From Diploptera punctata (taxonomy: Eukaryota; Arthropoda; Insecta; Blattodea; Blaberidae), in NCBI GenBank assembly GCA_030220185.1, contig JASPKZ010007531.1, forward strand, positions 868,001 through 932,000: 64,000 nt of DNA. Direction: 5' to 3'. A program made the position numbers and the translations under genes. The notes under the pieces are model-generated. The model ran no database searches. It saw only the letters and a program-made list of their open reading frames with translations, and was not told the origin of the DNA. Position 1 is the first letter of the stretch. Every line of letters starts with the position of its first letter. Shown here one piece after another: positions 54,236-64,000 of the stretch.

Positions 54236-54435
54236 TTACTTACTTAACGCATTGCCACTAACGAACCCTTAGTTTCATGAGTGTGCATAATAAGCTCTCC
54301 ATACATATCCATCCTTACCTAATGTTTTTCCAATCATCTCCTGTATAAACTATTTTTCTCAAATCATGGTTAATATTGTCTCCCATTTCATTCTTAGCGT
54401 AGGCCTACCAATTGGCGTTTTTCCTCCAATTTTCT
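54236..54435 (-). mobile_element. LINE-A 3' fragment, degraded
   Basis: It matches the last ~190 bp of LINE-A. It carries an extra GGCCTA at 54402-54407. Confidence 0.75.
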
Positions 54436-54520
54436 ATTCCAACCGTAATGAACATAAATCATTATTATTACTGTTATTATTATTACTATTATTAATATTA
54501 TTGTTATTCTTATTATTAGT

Positions 54521-54845
54521 CCCGCGCCGTAGCCGAGTGGTTCAGGCAAGAAGCCCTGCGCAGAGCTACAGCACTTGCGCTGGTTCGAGTCTCCATGGGG
54601 GAAGAAATTTTCTCATGGAATTTCGAGCAGTATGGGACCGGTGCCCACCCAGCATCGTGAGGAATTTGGCTAGCTACAATAAGTAGCGGTTCCAGGTTGA
54701 GAAAACCAGCTATAATGGCTGGGGGACTCGAAATGCTGACCACATGTCACCTCTACGCTGGATAGATGATCGTCTACACATGTGGCTGTGAGGCCAGCAG
54801 AAGGATGGTAGGCCAAGGGCCTTCTAGGCCTGTCTTGCTTGGAGT
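54521..54845 (+). mobile_element. SINE-3, tRNA-derived
   Basis: Head CGCGCCGTAGCCGAGTGG (A-box) and CTGGTTCGAGTCTCC (B-box), body with GAAAACCAGCTATAATGGC, ending CTTGGAGTTTATTATT. (TTA)n lies on both sides. Confidence 0.88.
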
Positions 54846-54918
54846 TTATTATTATTATTATTATTATTATTCGCCGTAACAGGCTGCATAGCCTAAACCT
54901 TGTAGTAGAAGAAGATTA

Positions 54919-54984
<66 letters not shown>

Positions 54985-55004
54985 GTAGTAGTAGTAGTAG
55001 TATT
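54846..55004 (+). repeat. (ATT)n microsatellites with a short repeat tail
   Basis: TTA arrays at 54846-54870 and about 54915-54985 flank a short block ending AACCTTGTAGTAGAAGAAG. A GTA array follows at 54985-55002. Confidence 0.85.
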
Positions 55005-55204
55005 TTCGTTTTTGGTCGTCTGTAATTTTGTAGCCTGTGCCTATTACATGTTATTGATCAACATGTAGGTAATAATGTTAATAACTGTATAATATAACTC
55101 TGGTGAAGTTGAAGAGAAAATCGTAAGATATATACTTCATCGAGTAAAATAAGCCATTATTATCATTATTATTATTAATTATTATTATCATTATTATCAT
55201 CGTT

Positions 55205-55930
55205 TAAAGATCAATATGGAAAAATGTAGATATATGACAATAGGGGATCTTCCTCATGATTTAATACTAGAACAAGATTTAGGGACAATTAAACACACTG
55301 AAAAATATAAGTATTTGGGAATTAAAATTACTAAAGATGGAAAACAAGAAACAGAGATAAGAAACAGGATCAATATAGGAAAGTATGCTATATCTGCCCT
55401 AAATGGAATAGTATGGGACAAACATATCTTCAAAGAAACAAAAAAACTATATTTAATACAATAATCAGAAGCATTATTAGGCCTACCTATGGGGCTGATG
55501 TGTGGGCTTTAAATGCACAAATGAAAAAAAAAAAAAATTGATCGCCACTGAAATGGACTACTGGAGACGTGCTGCAAGAATATCCAGGAAGGATAAAATC
55601 AGATATCCATATATAAAAGAAAAAATGCAGGTACAATATTCAATATTAGGTTTTATAAAGAAGAAACAATTAAATTGGTACGGACATATTAGAAGAATGG
55701 AAGAAGGATGACTACCTAAGATAATCATGGATTGGGAACCACAGGGAAGGAAAAAGGAGGGTAGACCATCTATTACGTGTATTCAGGGAATCAATGAAGC
55801 TAAGAGGGAATGGGAAATAGAAGAAGATATATGGATGAATAGACAGGAATGGAAAAATGTGTTGAAACAAATGTGTAGTTAACTGTGAACATGGGTACCG
55901 GAAAAATGTATATTCATTATAAAAGCCGGA
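55205..55930 (+). pseudogene. LINE-C reverse transcriptase C-terminal half
   Basis: 55216-55464 is open (MEKCRYMTIGDLPHDLILEQ, YKYLGIKITKDGKQETEIRN). The frame shifts through RSIIRPTYGADVWALNAQM. A run of 13 A at 55524 precedes EMDYWRRAARISRKDKIRYP and LNWYGHIRRMEEG, a stop, then GRKKEGRPSITCIQGINEAK. The 3' end is AAAAGCCGGAATAATAAAAA. Related to 31925-32600. Confidence 0.82.
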
Positions 55931-55949
55931 ATAATAAAAAAAATCAAAA

Positions 55950-56050
55950 AATCATTGTTATCATTATTATTATTTATTATCATTATTATTTATCATTATT
56001 ATTATAATTTATCATTATTATTATTATCATTATCATCAATATTATTACCT
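55950..56050 (+). repeat. (ATT)n/(ATC)n microsatellite
   Basis: Interrupted TTA and ATC repeats. Confidence 0.85.
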
Positions 56051-56094
56051 CAGTTATAAGGGACAAAATGAAGATTGAAGACACTATTTTAGAT

Positions 56095-56372
56095 TAGGCC
56101 TATATTAAAACTCAGCAATTAAGATGGTACCACATGTCCAGCGAATGGAAGAGGATCGACTATCAAAATCTGTTTTGGAATGGAAACCTGAGGGAAGACG
56201 AGGCAGAGGAAGACCTAAAACCTCCTGGAGTCAGGTAATATGTTTATATATGAAGGAGAAACATCTACAAAACCTGGAGATTGGATGGACCGACAAAATT
56301 GGCTATTAGGAATCGGACGATGTCAATGACATTAATCAACCGATGATCTATCTATCATTATTATTATTATTA
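56095..56372 (+). mobile_element. LINE-C-type 3' end
   Basis: Plus-strand reading VPHVQRMEEDRLSKSVLEWK, then PEGRRGRGRPKTSWSQ. Then DRQNWLLGIG-like sequence in another frame ends AACCGATGATCTATCTATC, the same tail as at 12921-13010. Confidence 0.75.
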
Positions 56373-56406
<34 letters not shown>

Positions 56407-56880
56407 CATTATTTTGATTCTTGATTTAAAAAAATTGTATAATGCATAAATTTACAAATGTTATGTGCAACGTTTAAATTTCCGCAGGAGATTTTTTCCC
56501 TGACCACTCCTTAAACATTGACTACATTGCCACAGATCCTAAATACATTGATACATATAAGGCTATGAATCTGTTCCTTCAATTGATTAATATATCGCAT
56601 CAATTAAAAAAGCCCTTGAGACAACTTTTCGTGTAAGTTAATGGAAATTCATGTTGTTGTGAACTATTTTTACGTGTCAGTCCTTAGATCAACATGTGAG
56701 AGTATTTTGAGTGATTCATGTGTAGAGTTTAAAATGCTATTTAGAAGTTGCAGCACACCTCATCTTAAAATTGCATTTTAATAATGAGCCAGAGATACTA
56801 GCTGGCCAGGCTATGTAATCATGCAGCCATCTTGTTTTCCCAGACGCGCCCACGCGGCCAGCATGCAAATCAAACCAGAC
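56373..56880. other. Unassigned DNA
   Basis: An (ATT)n tract at 56355-56410 and then nothing recognised. A CpG-containing stretch lies at 56840-56870. Confidence 0.4.
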
Positions 56881-56911
56881 ACCAACCTAACCTCACATTA
56901 CCAACACCAAC

Positions 56912-57214
56912 ATGGCTGACTGCCCGCCCCCAAAAACAAAAAAGAAACAAGAAATCCTATTTCCCTGCTATGTTATTAAAGTCTATAACAAGATAGTTGA
57001 AAATCGTGGTGTGTCTTATCAAAATATAGCATTTCTAGAAGGAGCGGTAGATTATCTTGAAGGGAGGGGGGGAAGGGAATGGGAAATGGCCTAGACTTCC
57101 TCAATATCGGGCACGAACACTTGCTTTACCTTCTACGCATAATAGGTGGGTAGCTGCATTTTTTAATACTTTATCAGAAAGAGGGATTTTAACGTGGATT
57201 GGCTGGGGTTGTTG
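56912..57214 (+). CDS. Unassigned small ORF, possibly frameshifted
   Basis: ATG at 56912 lies in CCAACATGGCTG, a reasonable eukaryotic start context, after a GC-richer segment. The first frame (56912-57094, 60 codons) reads MADCPPPKTKKKQEILFPCY, IENRG-like and SYQNIAFLEGAVDYLEG. It meets a run of G at 57064-57071. One frame over, an open stretch continues to 57214 with GKWPRLPQYRARTLALP, NRWVAAFFNTLSERGILTW and IGWGC. Together they would make about 100 residues. The composition looks protein-like and does not match any transposon family I know. It could be a small host gene, a pseudogene or a first exon; I do not recognise a domain. Confidence 0.3.
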
Positions 57215-57532
57215 ATGAGATCCAATCGAATTATCGACCTCTTCCTGGAAAGGGTTCCTCTTCAAAATGGCTGCTATTTAACTCTTATTTTTTATGTAGT
57301 GTATATGAATTAAGATATGGGGAGGGAATTCATTCCATATGCCGCTACAACTATTAATGCATAATTTATCTTGATTTTGCTGGAATTCGATTTAAGAAAC
57401 ATAAAGATTATAAATGTAATAGCCTATATTACATAGGGCCTACAAATGTATGAATATATACATAATATATATATAAACACATAGTCTACACTCTCACAAA
57501 CTTAAATATATTCTTATAAGTTACTTATATGA
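57215..57532. other. Unassigned DNA
   Basis: Nothing recognised. Confidence 0.4.
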
Positions 57533-57536
57533 TTAA

Positions 57537-58800
57537 GGGGCGGATGATGGGTGAAATTTCTTTTTTCTACAGTTTTTAAGCGACATATTTGATATTTTGT
57601 ACACACATTAATGCCATAAAAGGTAATATTATATTAAAGTTTCATCCTTCTAGGCTTAAATGTTTTTGAGTCATTGAAGAAAATCCATTTAAAAATATGC
57701 ATATAGTTAAATTTTTAATAAATCCCATAATGTTTTAGTAATTTTTTTAATTTTTTTCTGCACGACCACTGACTTATGTAGAACTAAACTGTGCATTACC
57801 TTTTCTATATCATTATAATAAAGGAAGAAAAAATATATACATCTTCTGCATATGAAAATTTTCGTTTTTTTGTAATTACTACACACTTTTTATTTAAAAA
57901 ACTACCAACGTTGTTTCAAAATCCATGCATAGAATTATTAGTCTTAGTGTGAGGGACATGCAGTTAAAATTTCGTGCTTCTATTATTAAATTTGTCAATG
58001 CTATTATACATATTGCAGAGACTCTTGATGTCCCAACTCCTTTCAAAAAACGTTAAACTGAAAATATATAAAACTATTATTCTACCAGTTATATTATATG
58101 GGTGCGAAACATGGACTCTTACTTTAAGAGAGGAAAGGAGATTACGAGTATTTGAGAATAAAGGACTTAGGACATTTTTTGGACCAAAGAGAGATGAACA
58201 GACAGGTGAATGGAGAAGACTTCATAACAATGAACTATATGGTCTTTATAGGAAGCCAGATATAATAAGAACAGTTAAGTCTCGTAGACTGCGATGGGCA
58301 GGACATGTTGCACATATGGGGAATGAAAGACTTGCATGGAAGCTTCTTGTAGGAAAACCAGAGGGAAAACACCCAGTTGGTAGATCAAGAATGAGGTGGG
58401 AGAATAACATTAATTATGATTTGAGGGAAGTGGATTATACAGGGAATGATTGGAAAGAATTGGCTCAGGATAGGGATGTATGGAGAGCTTATGTCCGCGC
58501 GGCCATGAACCTACGGGTTCGATAGTGCCAGTGAGTAAGTAAGTAAGTAATGCTGTTTTGATTTGAATGTATTGAAATGCAATGAAACTAAAGGTGTGGA
58601 AAAGCCAATTTGAAAGTTTGCATGCAGTTAAATTAGAATGTAGCATACATGCCCTCCTACAGTCATTAGAGAGACTTACAAACGCCATAGGACACTGAAA
58701 CTTCGCCAACTTATAATTTAAGGTACGTAGTCTTTTTTAACACAAAAACAAAAAAATGTTAAATTTGACGGAAATGTCGAAACTTTCACCCATCACACCC
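57537..58800. mobile_element. TTAA-flanked TIR element, interrupted by LINE-A
   Basis: Left end GGGGCGGATGATGGGTGAAA, right end TTTCACCCATCACACCC; TTAA lies just outside both (57533-57536 and 58801-58804). Removing the LINE-A insertion leaves about 710 bp without an ORF. TTAA duplication suggests piggyBac-type mobility, although GGG rather than CCC at the ends is atypical. Confidence 0.6.
58003..58548 (+). pseudogene. LINE-A copy, 183 codons open
   Basis: Open from about 57974 (the first codons are host sequence) through LQRLLMSQLLSKNVKLKIYK, ILYGCETWTLTLREERRLRV, FGPKRDEQTGEWRRLHNNEL and GRSRMRWENN to NLRVR at 58525. The tail is GTGAGTAAGTAAGTAAGTAA. AATGCT stands on both sides (57997-58002 and 58549-58554), perhaps a short duplication or microhomology at the 5' join. 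This is the best-preserved plus-strand C-terminus. Confidence 0.9.
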
Positions 58801-58896
58801 TTAAGAAAGGTTTCTTGGGTCTTCCGCGTTGATGATTGAAAGTTGGCTTCTGCTCACCTATTATAACGTTTTGACATGATCCCACATCCAATTATC

Positions 58897-59338
58897 ATAA
58901 GTAATGCCACGAGTGATTTCCAAATTATCGATAAATTCACGACTCACTTCGTGAGTCGTGAATTTATCTACAGAATTTGGAAATCAAGAGTGGCATTTGT
59001 TAGGACTATTTAACGAATAAAATTAAGCTGTTTACTCACAAATCATTATTTAACTATATTTATTTTAAAATATTTATATATTTAATGTAAACGGCGATGT
59101 TTGAAAACAAATGAGAAACGATAGGTACGCTTCTATTGCTTCATTTGTTCATCACTGCAACCAGATCATACTATTTATTGCCAAAGGAACGCAATATTGT
59201 AAGGAGGAGCTTTCTTTAATATGGTAATTATAACACTGATAAATATTTGGTGAAACACGACTCTGATTGGTTGTAAAACAGAAATCATTGAAACGTGATT
59301 GGTCATTGACTCCCATTTGGGGCATGAGTTAAATAGTC
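58897..59338 (-). mobile_element. Palindrome-bearing MITE, copy 3 (inverted)
   Basis: Starts GTAATGCCACGAGTGATTTC and ends GGGCATGAGTTAAATAGTC. The palindrome TTCACGACTCACTTCGTGAG (58936 onward) is perfect here. About 200 bp shorter than the 36-kb copy. Confidence 0.75.
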
Positions 59339-59484
59339 AAAGTAATGAAATGGAATGAAATGAAATGACATATGGGATGATGTCGAAACATCGGAATCAG
59401 TGGCCAGTGGCCAGAGACCAACATTGAATCCTAGACGCGGAAAACCCAAGAAACCTTTCTTAATTTTACTTATATAGAAATAAA

Positions 59485-59497
<13 letters not shown>

Positions 59498-59516
<19 letters not shown>
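59498..59516. repeat. (AC)n/(AT)n tract
   Basis: Short ACAC and ATAT repeats just upstream of the SINE-3 head. Confidence 0.85.
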
Positions 59517-59517
<1 letters not shown>

Positions 59518-59520
59518 AGG

Positions 59521-59925
59521 TCTCGCGCCGCAGCCGAGCGATTTAAGGCATAGTAACATGGTTCAGAGCTACAGGACTTGCGCTGGTTCGACTCCCAAAG
59601 GGGAATCAATTTCCTCATAGAATTGGGGCCAGTATGTGTCCGTGACCATCAGCACCGTGAAAAATTGTGTTAACTACAAAAAAAAAGTCATTCCCATATC
59701 TTCGAATTGTAGACACCAAAAATTGATAGCCCTAAAGTCCCCTCACTGTAGCTGTTTCAGGTGGAGGAAACCAGCTATAACGGCTGGGGATCCTACATGC
59801 TGACCATATGTAGCCGCTATACTGTTTGGATGATCGGCCACCTCTGTGATTAATACATGTGGATGTCAGGCTCGCAGCAACTGGTAGGCCAAGGGTCATC
59901 TAGGCCTGACGCGCCATAAAAACTA
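59521..59925 (+). mobile_element. SINE-3 copy with an insertion in the body
   Basis: Head TCGCGCCGCAGCCGAGCG and CTGGTTCGACTCCC. The body matches 54600-54830 (GGAGGAAACCAGCTATAACG), with about 70 extra bp around 59675-59745. Confidence 0.82.
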
Positions 59926-59946
59926 TAGACCTATGTATGTCTTACA

Positions 59947-59952
<6 letters not shown>

Positions 59953-59994
<42 letters not shown>
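59953..59994. repeat. (AT)n microsatellite
   Basis: TA array followed by ACAC, directly before a LINE-A fragment. Confidence 0.95.
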
Positions 59995-60003
<9 letters not shown>

Positions 60004-60006
60004 GGG

Positions 60007-60238
60007 TGTGGGGAATGAAATACGTGCATGGAAGCTTCTTGTAGGAAAGCCAGAGGGAAAACGCCCAGTTGGTAGACCAAGAATGAGGTGGCAGAACAAC
60101 ATTAACTATAATTTCAGGGAAGTAGATTATACAGGGAATGATTGGTAAGCATTAGCTCAGGATAGGGATGTATGGAGAGCTTATGTCCGCGCGGTCATGA
60201 ACCTACGGGTTCGATAGTGCCAGTGAGTAAGTAAGTAA
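60007..60238 (+). mobile_element. LINE-A 3' fragment
   Basis: Starts in the MGNE block, reads AWKLLVGKPEGKRPVGRPRM, stops at NDW (TAA), then continues to the NLRVR end and AGTAAGTAAGTAA. Confidence 0.88.
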
Positions 60239-60408
60239 TTATTTTCCGTTACACAAAATACCAGAACAGCATATGTTGATCTCGCCGACTCATGCTGCCT
60301 GTGAACCACTTAGAAATAGGGCTCGATGTGACGACCACATTGCTTAGAGGAGCATGGAGACAGCAGCCCTGTCATTATCCTTTCCTTGCACAGCGCTCGT
60401 AACGCGGT

Positions 60409-60689
60409 AAAAGTAAAGTGATCCCACAACAGACCTCAGGAGGCCCTTGGGGTAGTAGGAGGTTAAGGCTCCCACTTTTTTTAGACAATCGGCACTTTAT
60501 GTCAGCCGGGTTGTCAGCCCTGCGTGACGGCCGCCTTTACCCCCATAACAAGCGTCTGGTACTCATTTCAGTTAGAGGCTGAGTCGACCCCAGGGCCATA
60601 GTGCCGCCGGAAGGTTTGGGTCAGTTTAAAAATCCTGACCTTCTGGCTTATAGCGCAGTGCCTTAACCACTACGCTACGGCGTGCCCCC
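60409..60689 (-). mobile_element. SINE-2, 11-bp target duplication
   Basis: The A-box region TAGCGTAGTGG is present on the minus strand, but the B-box part of the head is deleted. CGTAACGCGGT flanks both sides (60398-60408 and 60690-60700). Confidence 0.92.
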
Positions 60690-60734
60690 CGTAACGCGGT
60701 CAGGGGACATTTATTACTACTGATTCATCTCAAA

Positions 60735-61018
60735 GCAAAGGCCGGATTGGATTTCTGGATACGACCAAAAAACGAAGATATAAGAACAGAACTTATTGTA
60801 TTTAATCTCTGTGAAAGAATAAAATATTATCAAAACGCTTACCTTCAGAACGTATTACGAATGAATGAACAGCGCATAGCAAGAAGAATGTATAATTATA
60901 AACCAAAAGGGAGAAGATTGTTGGGAAGACCATTGAAGAGATGGGAGGACCAATTCGACCTATAATGAGATCGGAACAGGCCATTGGGCTTAATCCTTGT
61001 TGCTGATGATGATGAAAA
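60735..61018 (+). mobile_element. LINE-B C-terminus
   Basis: 60747-60965 is open: NEDIRTELIVFNLCERIKYY, VLRMNEQRIARRMYNYKPKG and RRLLGRPLKRWEDQFDL. GATCGGAACAGGCC and (GAT)n follow. Confidence 0.85.
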
Positions 61019-61020
61019 AT

Positions 61021-61330
61021 TAAAAATACTAAAATTAGAGATACTGAAATAATGGATGTTCATAAAGATGTTATATAAGTTATTGAAGACTGAAACGGTG
61101 TGGCCATGTAAAGAGGATGTCAGATGACAGGATACCTAAGATGATATTACATTTTGAAGCGGAGGACAACAGAACGAATGGCAGGCCAAAAGAACAGTGG
61201 ATTCAAGGAATCCATAGGAGGTGGCGAAAGAATTACAGAGAGTGATTTAGGGATTTATGGAGGAGTAAATTGTACAACGGGTTGTAGGAAAACTACTGTA
61301 TTGTAGAGAAATTCATAATAAAGAAGAAAA
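61021..61330 (+). mobile_element. LINE-C-type 3' end, degenerate
   Basis: In mixed frames: HVKRMSDDRIPKMI-like, GRPKEQWIQGIHRRW-like. The end reads AATTCATAATAAAGAAGAAA, giving an A-rich tail. Confidence 0.65.
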
Positions 61331-61395
61331 AACACATGAATAAATTCTAATTCAGTAATGGATAAGGAAATACTTCGGCACTTGCCAGCTAATTG

Positions 61396-61931
61396 CACTG
61401 AGCATCAAAAAATATTTTTTTTTTGTCTCAGAAAAAAAATGTGATTCTGATAGTATTTTTTCCTCCTGAATTCAAATATATCGGTATATCTCCAACACGC
61501 AAGATTTCTGAGAGACAGATTTTTATAATTTCAAACACTTTAATATTTTCTACATTCGTAACTACACAATATTCGAACACTCGAACTCACCTAGAAAGTA
61601 AGAAATGAAGATTTTCTGCTATATTTCGCATGTGGAGCATCCCTCTTGATAGTCCAGCAAAAATAGGCCAGCATATTAGGATTCCATTTGCCTTGATATC
61701 TCTTTTCCATAGCTGAAACCATTTGAGTTAGCTCATTTGGTTTTATTTTACAATGGGCAAATGGACATAAAAACATTTATTAAAAATATTTATTTAAATC
61801 CATTAACTGAAATTGAAATAAAAAAAACTGTGGGTGATGGACAAATTCCGAATACATGTTTGAAAACACGATAAAAAACTGCATTAAGTATTGGCTGGCA
61901 CTCATGAGACAAAAAATCATGTTGACCATTG
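61396..61931 (-). mobile_element. CACTG-terminated DNA element, copy 3 (inverted)
   Basis: Left end CACTGAGCATCAAAAAATAT; right end CATGTTGACCATTG is the inverse of CACTGATCAACATG with one change. The minus strand reads AMEKRYQGKWNPNMLAYFCW, then TIKRDAPHAKYSRKSSF. Flanks TTG and TTA are almost identical. Confidence 0.75.
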
Positions 61932-62170
61932 TTAATAAAACTTTTAGGCTTAGGCCCTGTACTTATCGTGAAGGCGCCATAATAAACCTGCCACAAATGC
62001 ATCTTAACTTACATATCTTATTCCCGGATTCTTCTTAAAATCCCGCTACCCAAAGTCATCTGTATTCCCTGAGAAGCCAGAACTTCTAGCTCTATTAAAC
62101 CCACCGACTGACCAAATTAATTTACCCTGGTTATCTTTCTTAAAAATACCCATACTTCAGGGCTGATTAT

Positions 62171-62398
62171 CACTGGTCAATATGATTTTTGTCTCATGAA
62201 TACCAATAGTTGTACTTAATGCAGTTTTTTTTATCGTGTTTTCAAATATGTGTTTGGAATTTCTCCATCACCCACAGTTTTTTTATTTCAATTTCAATTA
62301 ATGGATCTAAATAATTATATTTTTAATAAACCTAGATTTCTTCCCGGAAAATCTTGGCGCAGCGAGTGATGAGCACGGGGAACACTTTCATCAGGAGA
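62171..62398 (+). mobile_element. CACTG-terminated DNA element, 5' part
   Basis: Starts CACTGGTCAATATGATTTTT and runs to GAACACTTTCATCAGGAGAT (EHFHQE), where SINE-1 joins. The 3' part is missing. Confidence 0.75.
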
Positions 62399-62400
62399 TT

Positions 62401-62722
62401 CCATCCATCCATAGTAATTCTGCCCGAAAGCAGGTCCTTCACAGCAATTTTCATGCTATTCTTGCAGCTTCACTAGGGAATTAGGCCTATAGGTGTGGTA
62501 GCTTCCCGTTGCTTTCCACACCGGCGAAGGGTGATGCTGATAATAATGATGATGGTCATATGATTTCGGGGACCGTTTGGGCCTTAAAGTTTTCCTGACA
62601 TTTGTCTTACAGCTGAGGAAAACCCCGATAAAAACCTCACCCAGAAAAACTGCCCCGACCGGGGATCGAAACGGGCCCGCTCCGTGACAAGGCAGCACGC
62701 TACTTCGAGACAACAGCGGCGC
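62401..62722 (-). mobile_element. SINE-1 copy
   Basis: Minus copy with TAGGCCTA inserted at 62482. The head (GACCGGGGATCGAAACGGGC on the plus strand) has lost about 2 bp. No clear target duplication, so a deletion at one side is likely. Confidence 0.87.
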
Positions 62723-63120
62723 ACTTAAATACCCATCACAGAGGCTTGTAATATGTATATAGACTATTTATTTACACGTTTTTTGCAGAAAATATTCACA
62801 CTATAATCAAATTATTTATTTTTAGTGTCTAATCTGAGTTTGTCGTATTTATTAATTAAAACAAAACCAACAATTAAACTGTGTACTTATAATTTATATG
62901 AATGAACTTAGTAGGTCATGAAGTAATTGTGGGAACACATTCCACACAAAGTGGATCTGTCGTGCATCTATCATTAACCTGTAGTTGACCACAAAATCTC
63001 TTACTTACACAATCACTGACATTACCACAGATTGGAATCAGTTGACCTAAGTGTTGTCATTTCTATTACCAACACGCAAAAGCACAGCTAAGTGCGCTTG
63101 CAGTCCTCACCCAAATTACA
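62723..63120. other. Unassigned AT-rich DNA
   Basis: Nothing recognised. Confidence 0.4.
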
Positions 63121-63296
63121 CCACGTGCCGTCGCTCAGTGTCCTCAGCAAGCACTGTACTGTATTGTTGGAACTTCTAACTATCAGATTCAATCCAAAAC
63201 AAAAGACACCATGTGCCGTCGCTCAGTGTCCTCAGCATGCACTGTTACTGTATTGTAGGGACTTACAACTCTCAGATTCAATCCAAAACAAAAGAC
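63121..63296 (+). repeat. 88-bp tandem duplication
   Basis: CGTGCCGTCGCTCAGTGTCC...CAAAACAAAAGACA occurs twice (starts near 63121 and 63209) with a handful of differences. Confidence 0.85.
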
Positions 63297-63332
63297 ACTC
63301 CTATTTTCTAATTTTTACATTTTTATTTTAGT

Positions 63333-64000
63333 AGCTATTATAAACTCAATGGTATTAATAAGCTGTTAGTTTATGCTGATGATGTAGTACTATTGGCCGA
63401 TAGCGAGGAGATACTAAAGAACAACACGCACACACTATTGAGTAACACTAAGAAATTAGGACTGGAAGTAAATATCAATAAAACTAAATATATGGTCACA
63501 CGTAGAATTTCATTATTTAATGGAAATGGACAGCTAATGACAAATGAAGGAAATTTTGAGGAAGTGGCTGAATTCAAATACGTAGGAACAATAATCACAA
63601 ATAGGAATGAGATGCACAAAGAAATTAAACATAGGCTCAATTCTGGAAATGCGTGCTATTATGCATTGCAGAGACTCTTGATGTCCCAACTCCTTTCAAA
63701 AAACGTTAAACTGAAAATATATAAAACTATTATTCTACCAGTTATATTATATGGGTGCGAAACATGGACTCTTACTTTTAGGGAGGAAAGGAGATTAGAA
63801 GTATTTGAGAATAAAGTTCTTGGGAAAATTTTTGGACCAAAGAGAGATGAACAGACAGGTGAATGGAGAAGACTACATATCAATGAACTACATGGTCTTT
63901 ATAAGAAGCCAGATATAATATGAACAGTTAAGTCTCATAGACTGAGATGGGCAGGACATGTTGCACGTATGGGGAATGAAAGACGTGCATGGAAACTTCT
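63333..64000 (+). pseudogene. LINE-A reverse transcriptase from the palm onward, cut by window edge
   Basis: The copy starts at about 63342 with KLNGINKLLVYADDVVLLAD, the only LINE-A copy here with the catalytic YADD. It continues as SEEILKNNTHTLLSNTKKLG, LEVNINKTKYMVTRRISLFN, GNFEEVAEFKYVGTIITNRN and ILYGCETWTLTFREERRLEV. A stop replaces a codon at 63921 (KPDII stop), after which coding similarity resumes to the edge. It is 5'-truncated just before the palm, so endonuclease and fingers are absent. It provides the reference order for the broken copy at 22.2-25.2 kb. Confidence 0.9.

Overview
The window looks like intergenic DNA from a large, AT-rich arthropod genome. It is almost wholly nested transposable elements. 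I found no convincing multi-exon host gene, no rRNA and no bacterial-type operon. The combination of LINE C-termini, tRNA-derived SINEs, Helitrons, Penelope-like elements and a huge excess of the 8-mer TAGGCCTA suggests a cockroach-like insect (Blattodea, perhaps Periplaneta). That is inference from recollection and was not tested.

Layout. 1-3.7 kb: a 1,689-bp Tigger/pogo-like transposon (397-2085) inside an older repeat, followed by a CACTG-terminated element and a GTCCAC-type TIR element. 4.8-5.5 kb: a Penelope-like (PLE) GIY-YIG endonuclease remnant. 6.0-9.3 kb: two copies of a repeat that carries an intron-containing tRNA-Tyr gene next to a foldback hairpin; a third copy lies at 33.8-34.9 kb. 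9.3-10.4 kb: a GATA array and a ~960-bp CTCG array. 10.9-15 kb: SINEs of one family (SINE-1) among (AT)n tracts, plus a Helitron. 15-20.4 kb: PLE fragments with hammerhead-ribozyme motifs, LINE fragments and a distant inverted pair of pogo-like termini. 22.2-23.8 kb: a five-unit tandem array of 316-bp hairpins inserted as one hAT-like element with a perfect 8-bp target duplication. 24-33 kb: layered LINE, SINE and Helitron debris. 34-41 kb: foldback, TIR elements, nested MITEs and a Helitron with exact ends. 41.9-43.5 and 46.7-48.5 kb: two reverse-transcriptase-bearing LINEs of one family. 48.9-49.9 kb: another LINE with an 87-bp perfect foldback duplication. 50-51.5 kb: an inverted PLE fragment, a Helitron and a PLE terminal repeat. 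51.9-52.5 kb: a 36-bp minisatellite. 53-64 kb: many LINE-A copies, SINEs, (ATT)n tracts, a TTAA-flanked TIR element and one unassigned ORF near 56.9 kb.

Family names used here (local labels). LINE-A: C-terminus with GRPRMRWENN, 3' tail of repeated AGTA. LINE-B: C-terminus with YKPxGxRxVGRP, 3' tail of GAT or GAA repeats. LINE-C: WYGHxRRM-type C-termini. LINE-D: CR1/Jockey-like with FADD or YADD palm motif. SINE-1 to SINE-5: tRNA-derived families.

The most unusual signal is TAGGCCTA: I counted 22 exact copies by hand where well under one is expected. In at least five comparisons between copies of the same repeat, one copy carries an extra GGCCTA exactly at a TA dinucleotide. Other notable points are the intron-retaining tRNA-Tyr in mobile DNA, hammerhead motifs in PLE termini, insertion sites with matching empty paralogues in the same window (Tigger and Helitron), and a 283-bp LINE deletion derivative with a perfect 15-bp target duplication.
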